Positions 27,692-37,141 of a stretch of 64,000 nt of DNA are shown here, in pieces; the stretch's first letter is position 1; every line of letters begins with the position of its first letter. This DNA is from Leptospiraceae bacterium (GTDB taxonomy: Bacteria; Spirochaetota; Leptospiria; Leptospirales; Leptospiraceae): contig JABTUZ010000001.1 of assembly GCA_015075105.1 (NCBI GenBank), forward strand, positions 1,809,001 through 1,873,000. The letters are read 5' to 3'. The notes beneath the pieces are model-generated. The model ran no database searches and was not told where the DNA came from. It saw only the letters and a list, made by a program, of their open reading frames with translations. Position numbers and translations under genes: made by a program.

Positions 27692-28674
27692 TACACATCC
27701 TCCGCATAAACATGTTTGTACAACCAGCCGAGTGGTGGCTCTTCACTCTCTTCCGCATAACGCACAGATTCCTGTACTTGGGACACTACCCTCGATTCAA
27801 TTTCATCTAATTCTTTTTCTGAAATACCACCTTCCAATAAATCTCCTTTTGCCCTAAGTAGAGGATCTCTTTTTTTATACATATCTACTTCTTCCTTGGT
27901 TCTGTACTTAGCCGGGTCACTCATGGAATGTCCTCTAAATCTATAAGTAGAAATTTCTATTAAAGTAGGACCTTCTTGCCTTCTCGCGCGATCTACAGCA
28001 TTTTTTACGTGGTCTCTTACTTTTCTTACTTCGTCTCCTTCGATATGATCCCTTGCTATATTATAAGCCACTGCACGAATAGACACATCTTTTACGGCAA
28101 GAGAGCGATACTCGGGAGTTCCCATTGCATAGTGGTTATTTTCGCAAATCAAAATCAAGGGTAACTTCCAGATTGCGGCTAAATTTAACGCCTCGTGAAA
28201 AGCCCCCATATTGGCAGCCCCTTCCCCGAAAAAACAAATACACACCCCATCTTCTTTTCTATATTTAATAGCATAAGCAGCACCGGCAGCAAGTGCAATG
28301 TGACCCCCTACAATTCCATGCCCTCCAAGAAAGTGCTTAGATTTATCAAAAAAGTGCATTGACCCTCCCTTACCGAGAGAGACCCCCGTTTTTTTACCGA
28401 ATAGCTCTGCCATAAGCGCATTTACATTCAAACCTCTTGCAATCGCATGACCATGATCCCTATATGTCGAAAAAATATAATCTCTTTTGTCCAAAGCAGC
28501 GATTGCACCCACCCCTACTGCCTCCTGCCCGATGTATAGATGACAAAACCCGCCAATTTTGCCTTCACTGTAAGCCTTTGCCGCTGCTTCTTCAAACCGA
28601 CGGATGAGAAGCATTTCTTCATAAAACTTTCTTAGCTCTTCTATGCTTTCTTTTGATTTCAATGAACTGCTCAC
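27691..28674 (-). CDS. pdhA: Pyruvate dehydrogenase E1 component, alpha subunit
   Basis: 327 residues with the thiamine diphosphate motif CFFGEGAANMGAFHEALNLA ending in an Asn pair (ICENNHYAMGTP). It also has GGFCHLYIGQEAVGVG near the N terminus and the phosphorylation-loop-like YRFRGHSMSDPAKYR, both characteristic of E1 alpha. It is the first gene of the operon pdhA-pdhB-pdhC, which supplies acetyl-CoA to the TCA cycle and fatty-acid synthesis. The region 28675-28769 upstream likely holds the promoter; no specific operator is recognised. Confidence 0.95.
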   Translation of the reverse strand: MSSSLKSKESIEELRKFYEEMLLIRRFEEAAAKAYSEGKIGGFCHLYIGQEAVGVGAIAALDKRDYIFSTYRDHGHAIARGLNVNALMAELFGKKTGVSLGKGGSMHFFDKSKHFLGGHGIVGGHIALAAGAAYAIKYRKEDGVCICFFGEGAANMGAFHEALNLAAIWKLPLILICENNHYAMGTPEYRSLAVKDVSIRAVAYNIARDHIEGDEVRKVRDHVKNAVDRARRQEGPTLIEISTYRFRGHSMSDPAKYRTKEEVDMYKKRDPLLRAKGDLLEGGISEKELDEIESRVVSQVQESVRYAEESEEPPLGWLYKHVYAEDV

Positions 28675-28769
28675 AGATGACCTCTTTTTGAAAAATGGTT
28701 TTCTTCAAATACTTTAACTTCAATTCAATTGTGTCCACTTTATTTTTATTGCTATATTCGTGAAAACAT

Positions 28770-28804
28770 AAAAAAATCCGGCTCATACGGAAGAATTGAG
28801 CCGG
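28770..28804 (-). terminator. Rho-independent terminator after the 28813-29292 lipoprotein gene
   Basis: On the minus strand, CCGGCTC and GAGCCGG form a 7-bp GC-rich stem (28778-28784 with 28798-28804) around a 13-nt loop, followed by a run of T residues (complement of the A-run near 28769-28776). It lies 9 bp beyond the lipoprotein stop, separating that unit from pdhABC. Confidence 0.85.
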
Positions 28805-28812
28805 AAATGCAA

Positions 28813-29292
28813 CTAATACACCATGATATTCATTGTTTGATCGTTTGTAGTTGTTGCAGTCTTATTGCATGAGTTGAAACTTGTAGTCCCGGACACGCCT
28901 GCTGTAACAAAAGATGTGTTGCTAAATGCGCTTTGAGCATTCGGGAACTTGTTTTGATTCAAATGACAAGAAGTCGCTGCTCTAAAACTTGTAGCACAAT
29001 CCGATAGTGAATGGTAATCCGATTCGGTAAAATATTTTGTAATCTCTTTGTTACACATAGTAGCGTAGTTAAATCCATATCCATCTGCAATACACGAGTT
29101 TAATACGTACACTGCCCACCTGCATGCGTTAGTTACATTTGGCGACCCTCCAGATAATGCTAAAGATAAAAGAGTAGATTTCGTTTCTCTGTCGTTTGAG
29201 TCTCTCTTCTCACAATTTGCTATAACAATGCTCAATGCGAATACGATTGCAAGTCTGAAAAATAATCTATTTGAAGTTTTCTTGAAATTCAT
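28813..29292 (-). CDS. Small cysteine-containing lipoprotein
   Basis: 159 residues. The signal peptide ends in a spirochaete-style lipobox (SIVIANC), predicting export and lipidation. The mature part has a low-complexity start, then NACRWAVYVLNSCIADGYG, a MCNKEITKYF segment, DCATSFRAATSCH and a final SCNKTATTT, with several cysteines that could form disulfides. I do not recognise the family. It lies 11 bp downstream of a beta-barrel porin gene on the same strand and is followed by a strong terminator, so the two may share a transcript. Confidence 0.82.
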   Translation of the reverse strand: MNFKKTSNRLFFRLAIVFALSIVIANCEKRDSNDRETKSTLLSLALSGGSPNVTNACRWAVYVLNSCIADGYGFNYATMCNKEITKYFTESDYHSLSDCATSFRAATSCHLNQNKFPNAQSAFSNTSFVTAGVSGTTSFNSCNKTATTTNDQTMNIMVY

Positions 29293-29303
29293 CTTCGTGC
29301 TCC

Positions 29304-30800
29304 TTAAAATTTTGCCACAACGCCCAGAACTATAGAGTTCTGAGATTTTGCGGGTCTTCCTTTTTCATCAACAAACTGTTCTCCAAGCCCTCTATCGTGT
29401 CGCAGATCTACTTTTACAATCAAATGCTCGTTGTAGATATACGTTGGAGTGATTGTATAGGTTCTAACTTGACCGAGATTCCCTGCCGGTTTTGAGTTCA
29501 CTTTATTGTAGTTGGGATCCAAATCCATTCTTCCAGAAGGAATCTGCCCATACAGTGGCGCATTCACAACAAGCGGTCCACCATATCGACTATCATCAAT
29601 ATGCTCATAACGCATGGCTAAGGCAAATTTTTCTGTGAAGGTATATTTAAACCATACCCCGTAAGTGTTGTAGATTCTTTTTACTTTGTTGCTACTTCTA
29701 TTCACAGAAATATCGCCTATTCCATCGTTGTTCAAATCAATAATCTTATTTCCTTCGTTTACGTATGCGTAAGAATATTCTGCAACAGATCCGGACTTTT
29801 CTCCAAAGGTCCAATCGAATAAAAGAAAAATTTTCTCACTTGGAGTAAAGATCAATTGAGAGTGATTGATAAACCAGTAGTCTCTATTGAACTGCACATT
29901 TGGTCTGGACGGTTTCGCACTACTTCCTGAATATTGTAAATATTCACCCATAGCGTAAGCCTCATTTGAAATTCTTCCTTGATCTAAATCATTTCCAAAC
30001 CCGGTATTCCACACCAATTTAATTCGGTCTCTTTTTATATTACCTTTCAATTGAGTACCGATAGCTGGAGTTTTACTCAGCCTATCGTTCGCATTCCACC
30101 TCGAAGTATCCGTAAGCATAGTGGGGCTCCCGGATGCGTTATTCGGATTGTCTCTTGTCATGCTCGGGTCCCTATACGAAGAATAAGGATTATTGTATCC
30201 TGTACCCATGATGCTATTGTAAAGAAAGAACGCAGCCGACCAATCGTCGCTCACTGTCAAAGTGGCTCTTGCACCTGTATGAATAAACGGAATCGTATTG
30301 AAGAATATATACCCAATAGTGTAATTAATGTTGTCTTTAGAATCCAACACCTCATTGCCTAAATGAGTAGCCATCTTTCCCATATCCACTGTAAGACCTT
30401 TTAATACAGGAAAATATATAGATACATAGCCCTGTTGCAACATATTCATGTTGTAAATATTATTTGTTGTGGAGTATGGTCTTTCTTGGAAAACGTTATT
30501 TGTTCCGTTTTGAAGATCCAAACGAAAACCCCAACGCTCTTCTTTTGTAGCTACTTTTTCTATCGCAAGTTTAACGTTATTTATCGTAACTTGTTTGTTA
30601 TACCCATCGAAAGTTCCGGAAGGGTCATACTGATTTCCTTGTTTATTGTTTGTTGCGTATTTATAATACACATCCACATAACCGGAATAGTTTACCGTAT
30701 CGTACCATTTTTTTTCCTCTTTTTCTTCTGCCAAAACAGAATAAGACAAGAGAAAAAACGGAAAATATAAAACTATTTTTTTGTAACATTTGTTTTTCAT
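29304..30800 (-). CDS. Outer-membrane beta-barrel porin (OmpL-like, bbp2 type)
   Basis: 498 residues with signal peptide (ending SYSVLAEEK) and alternating amphipathic strands, such as YSGYVDVYYKYATNN, RWGFRLDLQNGTNN, LTVDMGKMATHLGNEVLDS, FALAMRYEHIDDSRYGG, and a final strand NSIVLGVVAKF ending in Phe, the usual barrel-assembly signal. The overall pattern resembles the putative beta-barrel porin-2 family. It contains a calcium-like loop (DLNNDGIGDISVN). It probably allows solute diffusion across the outer membrane. A 292-bp AT-rich gap upstream, shared with the divergent gene at 31093, likely contains both promoters. Confidence 0.85.
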   Translation of the reverse strand: MKNKCYKKIVLYFPFFLLSYSVLAEEKEEKKWYDTVNYSGYVDVYYKYATNNKQGNQYDPSGTFDGYNKQVTINNVKLAIEKVATKEERWGFRLDLQNGTNNVFQERPYSTTNNIYNMNMLQQGYVSIYFPVLKGLTVDMGKMATHLGNEVLDSKDNINYTIGYIFFNTIPFIHTGARATLTVSDDWSAAFFLYNSIMGTGYNNPYSSYRDPSMTRDNPNNASGSPTMLTDTSRWNANDRLSKTPAIGTQLKGNIKRDRIKLVWNTGFGNDLDQGRISNEAYAMGEYLQYSGSSAKPSRPNVQFNRDYWFINHSQLIFTPSEKIFLLFDWTFGEKSGSVAEYSYAYVNEGNKIIDLNNDGIGDISVNRSSNKVKRIYNTYGVWFKYTFTEKFALAMRYEHIDDSRYGGPLVVNAPLYGQIPSGRMDLDPNYNKVNSKPAGNLGQVRTYTITPTYIYNEHLIVKVDLRHDRGLGEQFVDEKGRPAKSQNSIVLGVVAKF

Positions 30801-31092
30801 AGCCTAACCCTCAATCAATCTCATGCAAAATGTGTGCCAAAAATAAGAATTTAACAAAATAAAGGAAATGCTCACTTTTCAAACAATTAATGCACTTTTT
30901 AATTAAAAAAAAGATTAAGATAGAATCAATAAAAGGACTACATGCCTAAATATTAAGCATTTTAAAATTTATTAAATAAATGCTAAGCTATTTGTATAAA
31001 TATTATACTTGAATTATGGCTTAAATAGTTTCTATATTTACAAACCGAATTTGAATTTGCTAAAAATCTTGTATTAGAGAAGTATAGATGCG

Positions 31093-32250
31093 ATGCATAG
31101 AAATGTCTTAATTTTTCTCACCTTTTACAATTTTTTATTTTGTCAGGATATAAAAAAACCACCAGTGCAATCTCTACTTTTTCCTACACTCTCCATAGGC
31201 TCCGAAAAAGTAGGGGTAATCTCCACAGACTATGGAGCTTCAGGTAGATTTTCTGTTATCAATTCTGAAGTATTTTTATCCACCACAGGATTTTCCAACG
31301 TACATTCAGACGCATTAGCAAGATACATCGACGGGAAAGTTTATGTTATTAATAGATTGAACAGAGACAACATTCAAGTATTAAATCCAAACCTTGGGTT
31401 TTTAACAGAGTTAGAATTTTCTACAGAATCAGGATCTAACCCTCAGGATTTTATAAAAATCAATTCTGAGAAAGCCTACATTTCCAGATACAATCGCTCC
31501 TCTATTTTAATAGTAAATCCGTCAAGCGGCACACCTATCGGGCATATTGATCTAAGTAGTTTTAATGAAACAAATTCACCGATTTTGGACAATCTCCCTG
31601 AAATGAATCAAATGTATTTGTACGAAGGCAAGGTCTATATTCAAGTTCAAAGATTGGACAGAAACGACGAATCCGGGTATTTTGCGCCTAACGCATCTTC
31701 TCAATTACTCGAAATTGATACTTCTACAGATAGAGTGATTCAATCCTATACATTTCAATCCAGAAACCCGATGAGTAAAATTCAAAAAGTGGAGCTATTC
31801 GGCGACCCACACTTAATCATGGCTCTTCCGAATCGCCAAGGTTTTTTGAGTAAGATTGATGGAGGAGTGGAAGGGTTTAATTTAAAAACAAAATCGTTCT
31901 ATCCAAAATTTTTGTATTCAGAGTCAGAGGCAGGAGGAGACATACTGGATGTGAAAATAAAAAATGACTCACTTGGTTTTGCTTTTGTTTTAGACTTGAG
32001 CCTAAATAAGTACATTCAAAGTTTCAACCCTTCTACAGGAAAAAAAATTTCTACATTAGCCTACTTCCCTGCCAATTATGGAAATATCTCTGGATTAGCA
32101 CTTTCTTCAAGTGGAAAATTATACACAGGTGAATCTAACTTTTCAAAGCCCGGTGTAGCGATTTACGACACAAACAATGACAACAGAAGACTGAACCAAG
32201 CTACAATAGATGTCGGACTAAGACCGTTTGATATAATTGTATTAGAATAA
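31093..32250 (+). CDS. Secreted beta-propeller-like hypothetical protein
   Basis: 385 residues with a short signal sequence (VLIFLTFYNFLFCQ). The body consists of repeated strands of the type DGKVYVINRLNRDNIQVLNP, EKAYISRYNRSSILIVNPSSG, EGKVYIQVQRL and SGKLYTGESNF, a pattern of YVTN/NHL-like propeller blades. It ends LRPFDIIVLE, a typical final blade. No catalytic residues are evident; such proteins usually act as binding or surface proteins in the periplasm or outside the cell. The stop is 24 bp from the convergent gene at 32274. Confidence 0.78.
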   Translation: MHRNVLIFLTFYNFLFCQDIKKPPVQSLLFPTLSIGSEKVGVISTDYGASGRFSVINSEVFLSTTGFSNVHSDALARYIDGKVYVINRLNRDNIQVLNPNLGFLTELEFSTESGSNPQDFIKINSEKAYISRYNRSSILIVNPSSGTPIGHIDLSSFNETNSPILDNLPEMNQMYLYEGKVYIQVQRLDRNDESGYFAPNASSQLLEIDTSTDRVIQSYTFQSRNPMSKIQKVELFGDPHLIMALPNRQGFLSKIDGGVEGFNLKTKSFYPKFLYSESEAGGDILDVKIKNDSLGFAFVLDLSLNKYIQSFNPSTGKKISTLAYFPANYGNISGLALSSSGKLYTGESNFSKPGVAIYDTNNDNRRLNQATIDVGLRPFDIIVLE

Positions 32251-32273
32251 TTTTTGAACTATTGTGCATTTTT

Positions 32274-32693
32274 TCAATAGCAAATCTTGGATAAGTACAA
32301 GGTCCAATCAAGATAGTAAACTTTTTTAATTCCATAGTCAAATGTTTCAAATAGCCAAATATCTTCATTTGTAAGATTTTCTTCACCCAATTCAAGGTAC
32401 GCAGTAGAAATATCTTCGGAAATTTCTTTGAACAAAATATAGTGATTTGCTTTTTTGGGGTCTAATTCCCTGTCTTTGAATGCGTACAACGCACCCAAAA
32501 TTGCAGAGAAAATACCTTTTTTCAAGATGGTATTTTTCTTTAGATTCAACTCTGAATAAATTTTTTCTGCTTCTGTACTGATTTCTTCTTTGTCAAATTT
32601 TTGAACTAATGATTTTTGTTCTTCTTCTCTATAATCACCCGACTTAGAATTTTTTAATTGAGAGATTAGATCGTGAGCATCCGGCTTAGCCAT
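32274..32693 (-). CDS. Hypothetical protein, 139 aa
   Basis: Small soluble, charged protein, mainly helical, starting MAKPDAHDLISQLKNSK and ending DYGIKKVYYLDWTLYLSKICY. One moderately hydrophobic helix (KKGIFSAILGALYAF) lies in the middle. No recognisable motif. It begins 21 bp after the UbiD-family gene's stop on the same strand, so it is probably co-transcribed with that decarboxylase and topA. Coding is supported by length, start and lack of overlap rather than by homology. Confidence 0.65.
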   Translation of the reverse strand: MAKPDAHDLISQLKNSKSGDYREEEQKSLVQKFDKEEISTEAEKIYSELNLKKNTILKKGIFSAILGALYAFKDRELDPKKANHYILFKEISEDISTAYLELGEENLTNEDIWLFETFDYGIKKVYYLDWTLYLSKICY

Positions 32694-32714
32694 CTGTAAA
32701 ATCTACGCATAGAC

Positions 32715-34487
32715 TTATAAATTGTCTATGATTTTTCCAAATTTCTCATCTACTTTTTTTTGAACTTTTTTGTCCGGCTCTAATACTGGTGGATACCAAT
32801 CCTTCATTCTACAATCAAAAATTACAGGTGCAGAAAACGAAATATGATTTCTAACCACATTGTATTTTCCGTAAAGGTCACCCGCAGGCTCAAAACGAGT
32901 AAATACAGTCCAGATAAAATCATGCTCTGATCTTACCGCATCTATTGAATCGTCCACAAGAAATACAAACAGAAAACCCTGCACAATTTTTTCACTAAGC
33001 AGTTTCTCAGGAAGCCTATCACCCTTTTTGTATTTTTTCCCGGAGATAACCAAAGCCCCATCAATAAAAATTCTTGGATTAGAAAATAGAGAGCACTTTA
33101 AATGTCCGGTTATACTTTTTTTCAGAGAGTTCTTTTTTTCTCCAAGACCGAGAAGAATCATTTTACTTCCTTGGTTTACACCAGGTCCCGTATAGTCGAG
33201 TGTGTCTTGAGAAATATTACTCAAGATATAAATGTCCGTATTCGGGTTTATTCTCTCCAAAATTATAGTAAAAAATTTCTTAAAATTCTTTAGCTCAACT
33301 TTGCAATCTGTAACAAACAAACACTTAGTGAGTGAAAGGTGGCCTTCCCCTAAGATTCTAAGTGCTGCAGTGAACGCCTCTTTCGGATAACGCTCTTTTA
33401 CTATAGCACCGGCTAGAGTATGAACTCCAGATTCTTCAAAAGCCCAGACAGATTCTAATTTTGGCATCACAAGTGGAAACATGGGAGATAGCAACTCTTG
33501 TAAAAACTCTGCAATAAAATGGTCTTCTTGAGGAGGTCTTCCTACTACAGTCGCAGGCCAGATTGCATCTTTTCTGTGGTAAATGGATCGAACTTTTAAA
33601 ATAGGATAGTCATGCTTTAAAGCGTAGTATCCGTAATGGTCTCCGAAGGGCCCCTCTGGTTTTCTTTCTTTTGGTGGAATTTCGCCTAGTATTACAAAAT
33701 CTGCATCTGCAACAATTGGTAGAGGGCTAATGTTTTTATTTCTATACATTTTTAACCTCTCTCCGAGTAGTAGAGATGCGATAATTAACTCACTCAAATC
33801 TTCTGGCATAGGTGCAATTGCAGCCAAGGTCAGTGCAGGAGGTCCACCTACATAGATGTGTGCAGGAAGAGGCTTATTTAGTTTTTCAGATTCAAAATAA
33901 TGAAACCCTCCTCCTCTGTGGATTTGTATATGCATACCTGTAGTATTTGAGTCGTGGAATTGAATCCTGTACATCCCGAGGTTTGATTTTCCGGTCAGTG
34001 GACTTTCTGTGTAAACGAGGGGTAGAGTGATAAAAGCTCCACCGTCTTTGGGCCATGACTTTAATTGGGGTAGTTGAAAATTATCCACAGGAAAAATAGA
34101 CTTACCTAAAACCAAGGGAGAGTGTACTTTTTTTAAGCCAACTTTTAATGCTTCAAAGGCAAGACTTCTCGCTTCCCAAATTTTTCTAAAATTGGGGGGC
34201 ATCATATTTTGAGCTGTGTCGGCTAACTTTTTTATTAGTTCAATCGGACGATTTCCAAAAGCGATCCGAATTCTTTTTTCTGACCCGTATAAATTCGTTG
34301 CTACGGAAAACTTAGTTCCTTTTACATTTGTAAATAAAATAGCTGGGCCTTTTTTTGATACCACCCTTCTTTGTATTTCTGCAAGCTCTAATTTGGGATC
34401 TACTTCTTCATCAATGAAAAGGAGCTCATTATTTTTTTGTAAAATTTCTGTAAATTCTTTCGTAGATCGGATTGGGAAGTTTTTCAT
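32715..34487 (-). CDS. UbiD-family decarboxylase
   Basis: 590 residues. It has the family's N-terminal segment (IQRRVVSKKGPAILFTNVKG), the central fold (VYTESPLTGKSNLGMYRIQ, HIQIHRGGGFHYFESEK, YVGGPPALTLAAIAPMPEDLSE) and the later metal/prFMN region (PEGPFGDHYGYYAL, VGRPPQEDHFIAEFLQELL). UbiD-type enzymes use prenylated FMN and Mn/K ions to decarboxylate aromatic or unsaturated acids. In Leptospira, which makes menaquinone, a futalosine-pathway role (MqnP-linked decarboxylase) is possible, but it is inference. No UbiX flavin prenyltransferase is in the window. Confidence 0.9.
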   Translation of the reverse strand: MKNFPIRSTKEFTEILQKNNELLFIDEEVDPKLELAEIQRRVVSKKGPAILFTNVKGTKFSVATNLYGSEKRIRIAFGNRPIELIKKLADTAQNMMPPNFRKIWEARSLAFEALKVGLKKVHSPLVLGKSIFPVDNFQLPQLKSWPKDGGAFITLPLVYTESPLTGKSNLGMYRIQFHDSNTTGMHIQIHRGGGFHYFESEKLNKPLPAHIYVGGPPALTLAAIAPMPEDLSELIIASLLLGERLKMYRNKNISPLPIVADADFVILGEIPPKERKPEGPFGDHYGYYALKHDYPILKVRSIYHRKDAIWPATVVGRPPQEDHFIAEFLQELLSPMFPLVMPKLESVWAFEESGVHTLAGAIVKERYPKEAFTAALRILGEGHLSLTKCLFVTDCKVELKNFKKFFTIILERINPNTDIYILSNISQDTLDYTGPGVNQGSKMILLGLGEKKNSLKKSITGHLKCSLFSNPRIFIDGALVISGKKYKKGDRLPEKLLSEKIVQGFLFVFLVDDSIDAVRSEHDFIWTVFTRFEPAGDLYGKYNVVRNHISFSAPVIFDCRMKDWYPPVLEPDKKVQKKVDEKFGKIIDNL

Positions 34488-34549
34488 ATTATTAGACTCT
34501 ATACATCCATTAAAAAACTACAAAAAAAAACACAACAGTAAAATTCTAA

Positions 34550-36451
34550 TCAAGGTTTCTCATAACTTACAAACTCACAATAGGGAAATCTACTGCACCT
34601 GTAATAGAGCCTCTTTTTTCTAGTCAGGTTTTGTACAAGTTTTCCATCTCCACACAATGGACATGGATTTTCTTTTTGGACAAGAGATTCTGGGTTTTTC
34701 AAGTTTTCCAATTTACTGTTTTTGCCTGATTTCACTTTTGATAAGGCTTGAGAAAAGGGAGAATAAAATTTTTCCAATAGTTTGACTCTACTCAACTCTC
34801 CACTCTCTATCCTGTCTAAATCTTTCTCCATTTCGGCGGTAAATTTCTCATCTGTAAAATCCGAAAAATTTTCTACCATCACCCCATCCACTACACCCCC
34901 AAGCTCCGTAGGAAAAATATACGACTTTTTTATTTCTATATATTTTCTTTTTTTTAAAATTTCAAAAATCGTAGAGTACGTGGACGGTCTTCCAATCCGA
35001 GTCTTTTCCATTTTCCTGATTATTGAGGATTCCGTATAACGTACAGGAGGATTTGTTTCTTTTTTTTCAGAAGTAATTTCCACTACTTTTAGTTCATCTC
35101 CTTTCCTGACTTGAATTTTATCGTAATCCTTAAACTCCTTTAATTTACCAAAAGAGAAGCCTTCCATAAAACCTCGAAACAATACTTTGTCACAACTGAA
35201 CTGAAAAGAATAATTTTTATAATCTGCTGAAATTGTAGTATTTTCGATTTCTGTGGGCTTCATTCCGGAAGATACAAATCTTTCCCAGATCAATTTGTAC
35301 AATTTTAACTGGTCTATATTTAAAAAACTTTTTATGGATTCAGGATTTTTCCATACATCTGTAGGTCGAATCGCCTCGTGTGCAAATTCTTTCCCACTTT
35401 TTTTTTGCGGATTTTTAGAGATATAGTCTTTCCCATATTTATTTTCTATAAACTTCTGCCGGCTTTTCTCTGCTTCTAAACTCACAGACCTTGAATCTGT
35501 TCTCATATAAGTTACAAGCCCCGACTTCCCGAATTTTCCGAGATTCAAACCTTCGTATAGCTCTTGGGCTACTTTCATAGTTTTTTTTGGAGAAAATTGT
35601 AAAAATTGAGACGCATCTTGTTGTAAGGCAGAGGTATTGTAGGGAGACGGCGGATTTTTTATTTTTTTCTTTTTAAGAACTTCTTGTACTTTCAAAAATA
35701 CATCACGAGTATTTTTTTTATCTTGTTCATAACTAAAATCCTTTAAAATTTTTTCTAAATGATCTTTTGTTTTAATTTCTGCAATTTCCCCAGAAATTTT
35801 TTTAAGAGTCATATCAAATTGAATTTTATCTTTCGTTTCAACTTGAGCATCAATTGTAAAATATTCTTCCGGTGTGAAATTTTTTATTTCTAGTTCTCTT
35901 TTGCAAATCCAAGAAAGCACAACCGACTGAACCCTACCCGCAGACAATCCTTGAACAGAAATTTTTTCCCAGAGGATAGGGCTAATCATATAGCCTACCA
36001 AGCGATCTAATATCCTTCTTGCAATTTGAGACTCCACTAAATTAGAATTGATAGACTCTTTATTTGCCAAAGAATTCCATATCGCCTCTTTACTAATCTC
36101 TCTAAACTTAACCCTGTAAAAAACTTTTTTTTCTTTTTGCAAAATTTCTTTTAGCTCATGGCAAATAGCTTCACCTTCTCTGTCGGAGTCCCCACCCAAG
36201 TATATCTCAGTTACTCCTTTTGCCTTTTCACGAATCTGCTTCACTACCTTTGATTTAGTTTTGGGGATTTCAAACTCAGGAGTAAAATTTTTTGAGACTA
36301 AAATCCCAAGTCTTTTTTCCGGGAGGTCTAAAACATGACCAAAGCTTGCTTCTACAAAAAAATCATTTCCCAAATATTCTCGAATTGTTTTTGCCTTAGT
36401 CGGTGATTCGACCAAAAATAATTTTTTAGAAGTTGGATTAGCTTTAGCCAT
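34550..36451 (-). CDS. topA: DNA topoisomerase I (type IA)
   Basis: 633 residues. A TOPRIM domain comes first (KLFLVESPTKAKTIREYLG, with the acidic triad GGDSDREGEAICHEL). The gate domain has the catalytic Tyr in SGLVTYMRTDSR. A single C-terminal four-cysteine zinc ribbon (CPLCGDGKL ... YYRCSRFPYCEF) ends the protein. It relaxes negative supercoils. It is shorter than E. coli TopA (865 aa), mainly because it has only one zinc ribbon, a common variation. It is transcribed toward the UbiD-family gene with a 62-bp gap. Confidence 0.95.
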   Translation of the reverse strand: MAKANPTSKKLFLVESPTKAKTIREYLGNDFFVEASFGHVLDLPEKRLGILVSKNFTPEFEIPKTKSKVVKQIREKAKGVTEIYLGGDSDREGEAICHELKEILQKEKKVFYRVKFREISKEAIWNSLANKESINSNLVESQIARRILDRLVGYMISPILWEKISVQGLSAGRVQSVVLSWICKRELEIKNFTPEEYFTIDAQVETKDKIQFDMTLKKISGEIAEIKTKDHLEKILKDFSYEQDKKNTRDVFLKVQEVLKKKKIKNPPSPYNTSALQQDASQFLQFSPKKTMKVAQELYEGLNLGKFGKSGLVTYMRTDSRSVSLEAEKSRQKFIENKYGKDYISKNPQKKSGKEFAHEAIRPTDVWKNPESIKSFLNIDQLKLYKLIWERFVSSGMKPTEIENTTISADYKNYSFQFSCDKVLFRGFMEGFSFGKLKEFKDYDKIQVRKGDELKVVEITSEKKETNPPVRYTESSIIRKMEKTRIGRPSTYSTIFEILKKRKYIEIKKSYIFPTELGGVVDGVMVENFSDFTDEKFTAEMEKDLDRIESGELSRVKLLEKFYSPFSQALSKVKSGKNSKLENLKNPESLVQKENPCPLCGDGKLVQNLTRKKRLYYRCSRFPYCEFVSYEKP

Positions 36452-36525
36452 TCAATTAGAAACTTTGCTTAGATAGATGCACTTTAAAGTATGGTATATC
36501 AAGATCAATAGAATTTTTTAAATTT

Positions 36526-36649
36526 ACTTATGACGCTACTGTAAAAACCCCTTTCAGGGCTTTTTACAACGATAGAAAATGGCGATTCTATTGGCTTTTT
36601 GAACAATTGCTTTTTTTAAAAAACGACTTTTTGCAGGTACGCCACTTAT
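36526..36649 (-). repeat. 124-bp palindromic repeat, copy 5 (inverted, intergenic)
   Basis: 124 bp in the gap between topA and a small gene, reversed relative to the other copies. Its minus strand runs from ATAAGTGGCGTACCTGCAAAAAG to CAGTAGCGTCATAAGT. The AAAAAGCCC/GGGGTTTTT hairpin is kept. Paired changes occur in the first stem (ATGGCG opposite CGCCAC/T). Read in the frame used inside the permease gene, it has TAA stops and a one-base shift, so this copy is not protein-coding. The remainder of 36452-36783 contains no gene. Confidence 0.93.
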
Positions 36650-36740
36650 TATTAAAATTACACGTTCAATAATTCTATCAGCTTGTAGTTTATATAAAAA
36701 CGAAAGAGTTGGGAAAAGTTTAAAAAAATCAATTACAAGA

Positions 36741-36775
36741 AAAATCCGGCTTCTTATCGAGTTTTTAGAAGCCGG
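36741..36775 (-). terminator. Rho-independent terminator of the small 36784-36972 gene
   Basis: CCGGCTTC (36746-36753) pairs with GAAGCCGG (36768-36775) in an 8-bp stem with a 14-nt loop. On the minus strand it is followed by TTTT and then more T-rich sequence. A-residues on the other flank mean that it could also stop plus-strand transcripts. It lies 8 bp past the gene's stop. Confidence 0.85.
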
Positions 36776-36783
36776 AAAAATCG

Positions 36784-36972
36784 TTACGCATAAATATCTA
36801 GTATTTGTTTTGCCTGTCCAGGCTCCTTTTCTGTAACGTTTTGAAGTACATTCAATTTGATTAGTTTTGAATTCAGTTCACTTTGTGCCTGAAAGATTTC
36901 CTTTGGTAGATTGGCAATCCTCTCAAAACTTAAAACGGGTGATATGGTATTTCCAAGGTTTGCAATATTCAT
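36784..36972 (-). CDS. Small conserved-looking protein, 62 aa
   Basis: MNIANLGNTISPVLSFE, then a helix IANLPKEIFQAQSELNSKLIKLNVLQN and a short tail. It has its own terminator and a reasonable upstream region (CAGGAGGCAGTT gives a strong Shine-Dalgarno before the ATG), so it is expressed as a single small gene. The MNIANL start and the short helical body recall the small YjfB-like putative motility proteins, but similarity is weak and no function is claimed. Confidence 0.72.
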   Translation of the reverse strand: MNIANLGNTISPVLSFERIANLPKEIFQAQSELNSKLIKLNVLQNVTEKEPGQAKQILDIYA

Positions 36973-37141
36973 AACTGCCTCCTGTTTTTATTTATTCTGT
37001 CCCCCCACTTCTACATTCGGATAAATAGAAAAAAACTTTAGCACAATTTTTTTTAAAAATCGGGTTTTTCTATTTTCAAGTTAATGAAATACAATTTCTC
37101 TGACAATAAAATAGGGAAAGATTGAAAGAGTCTAAATCTAT

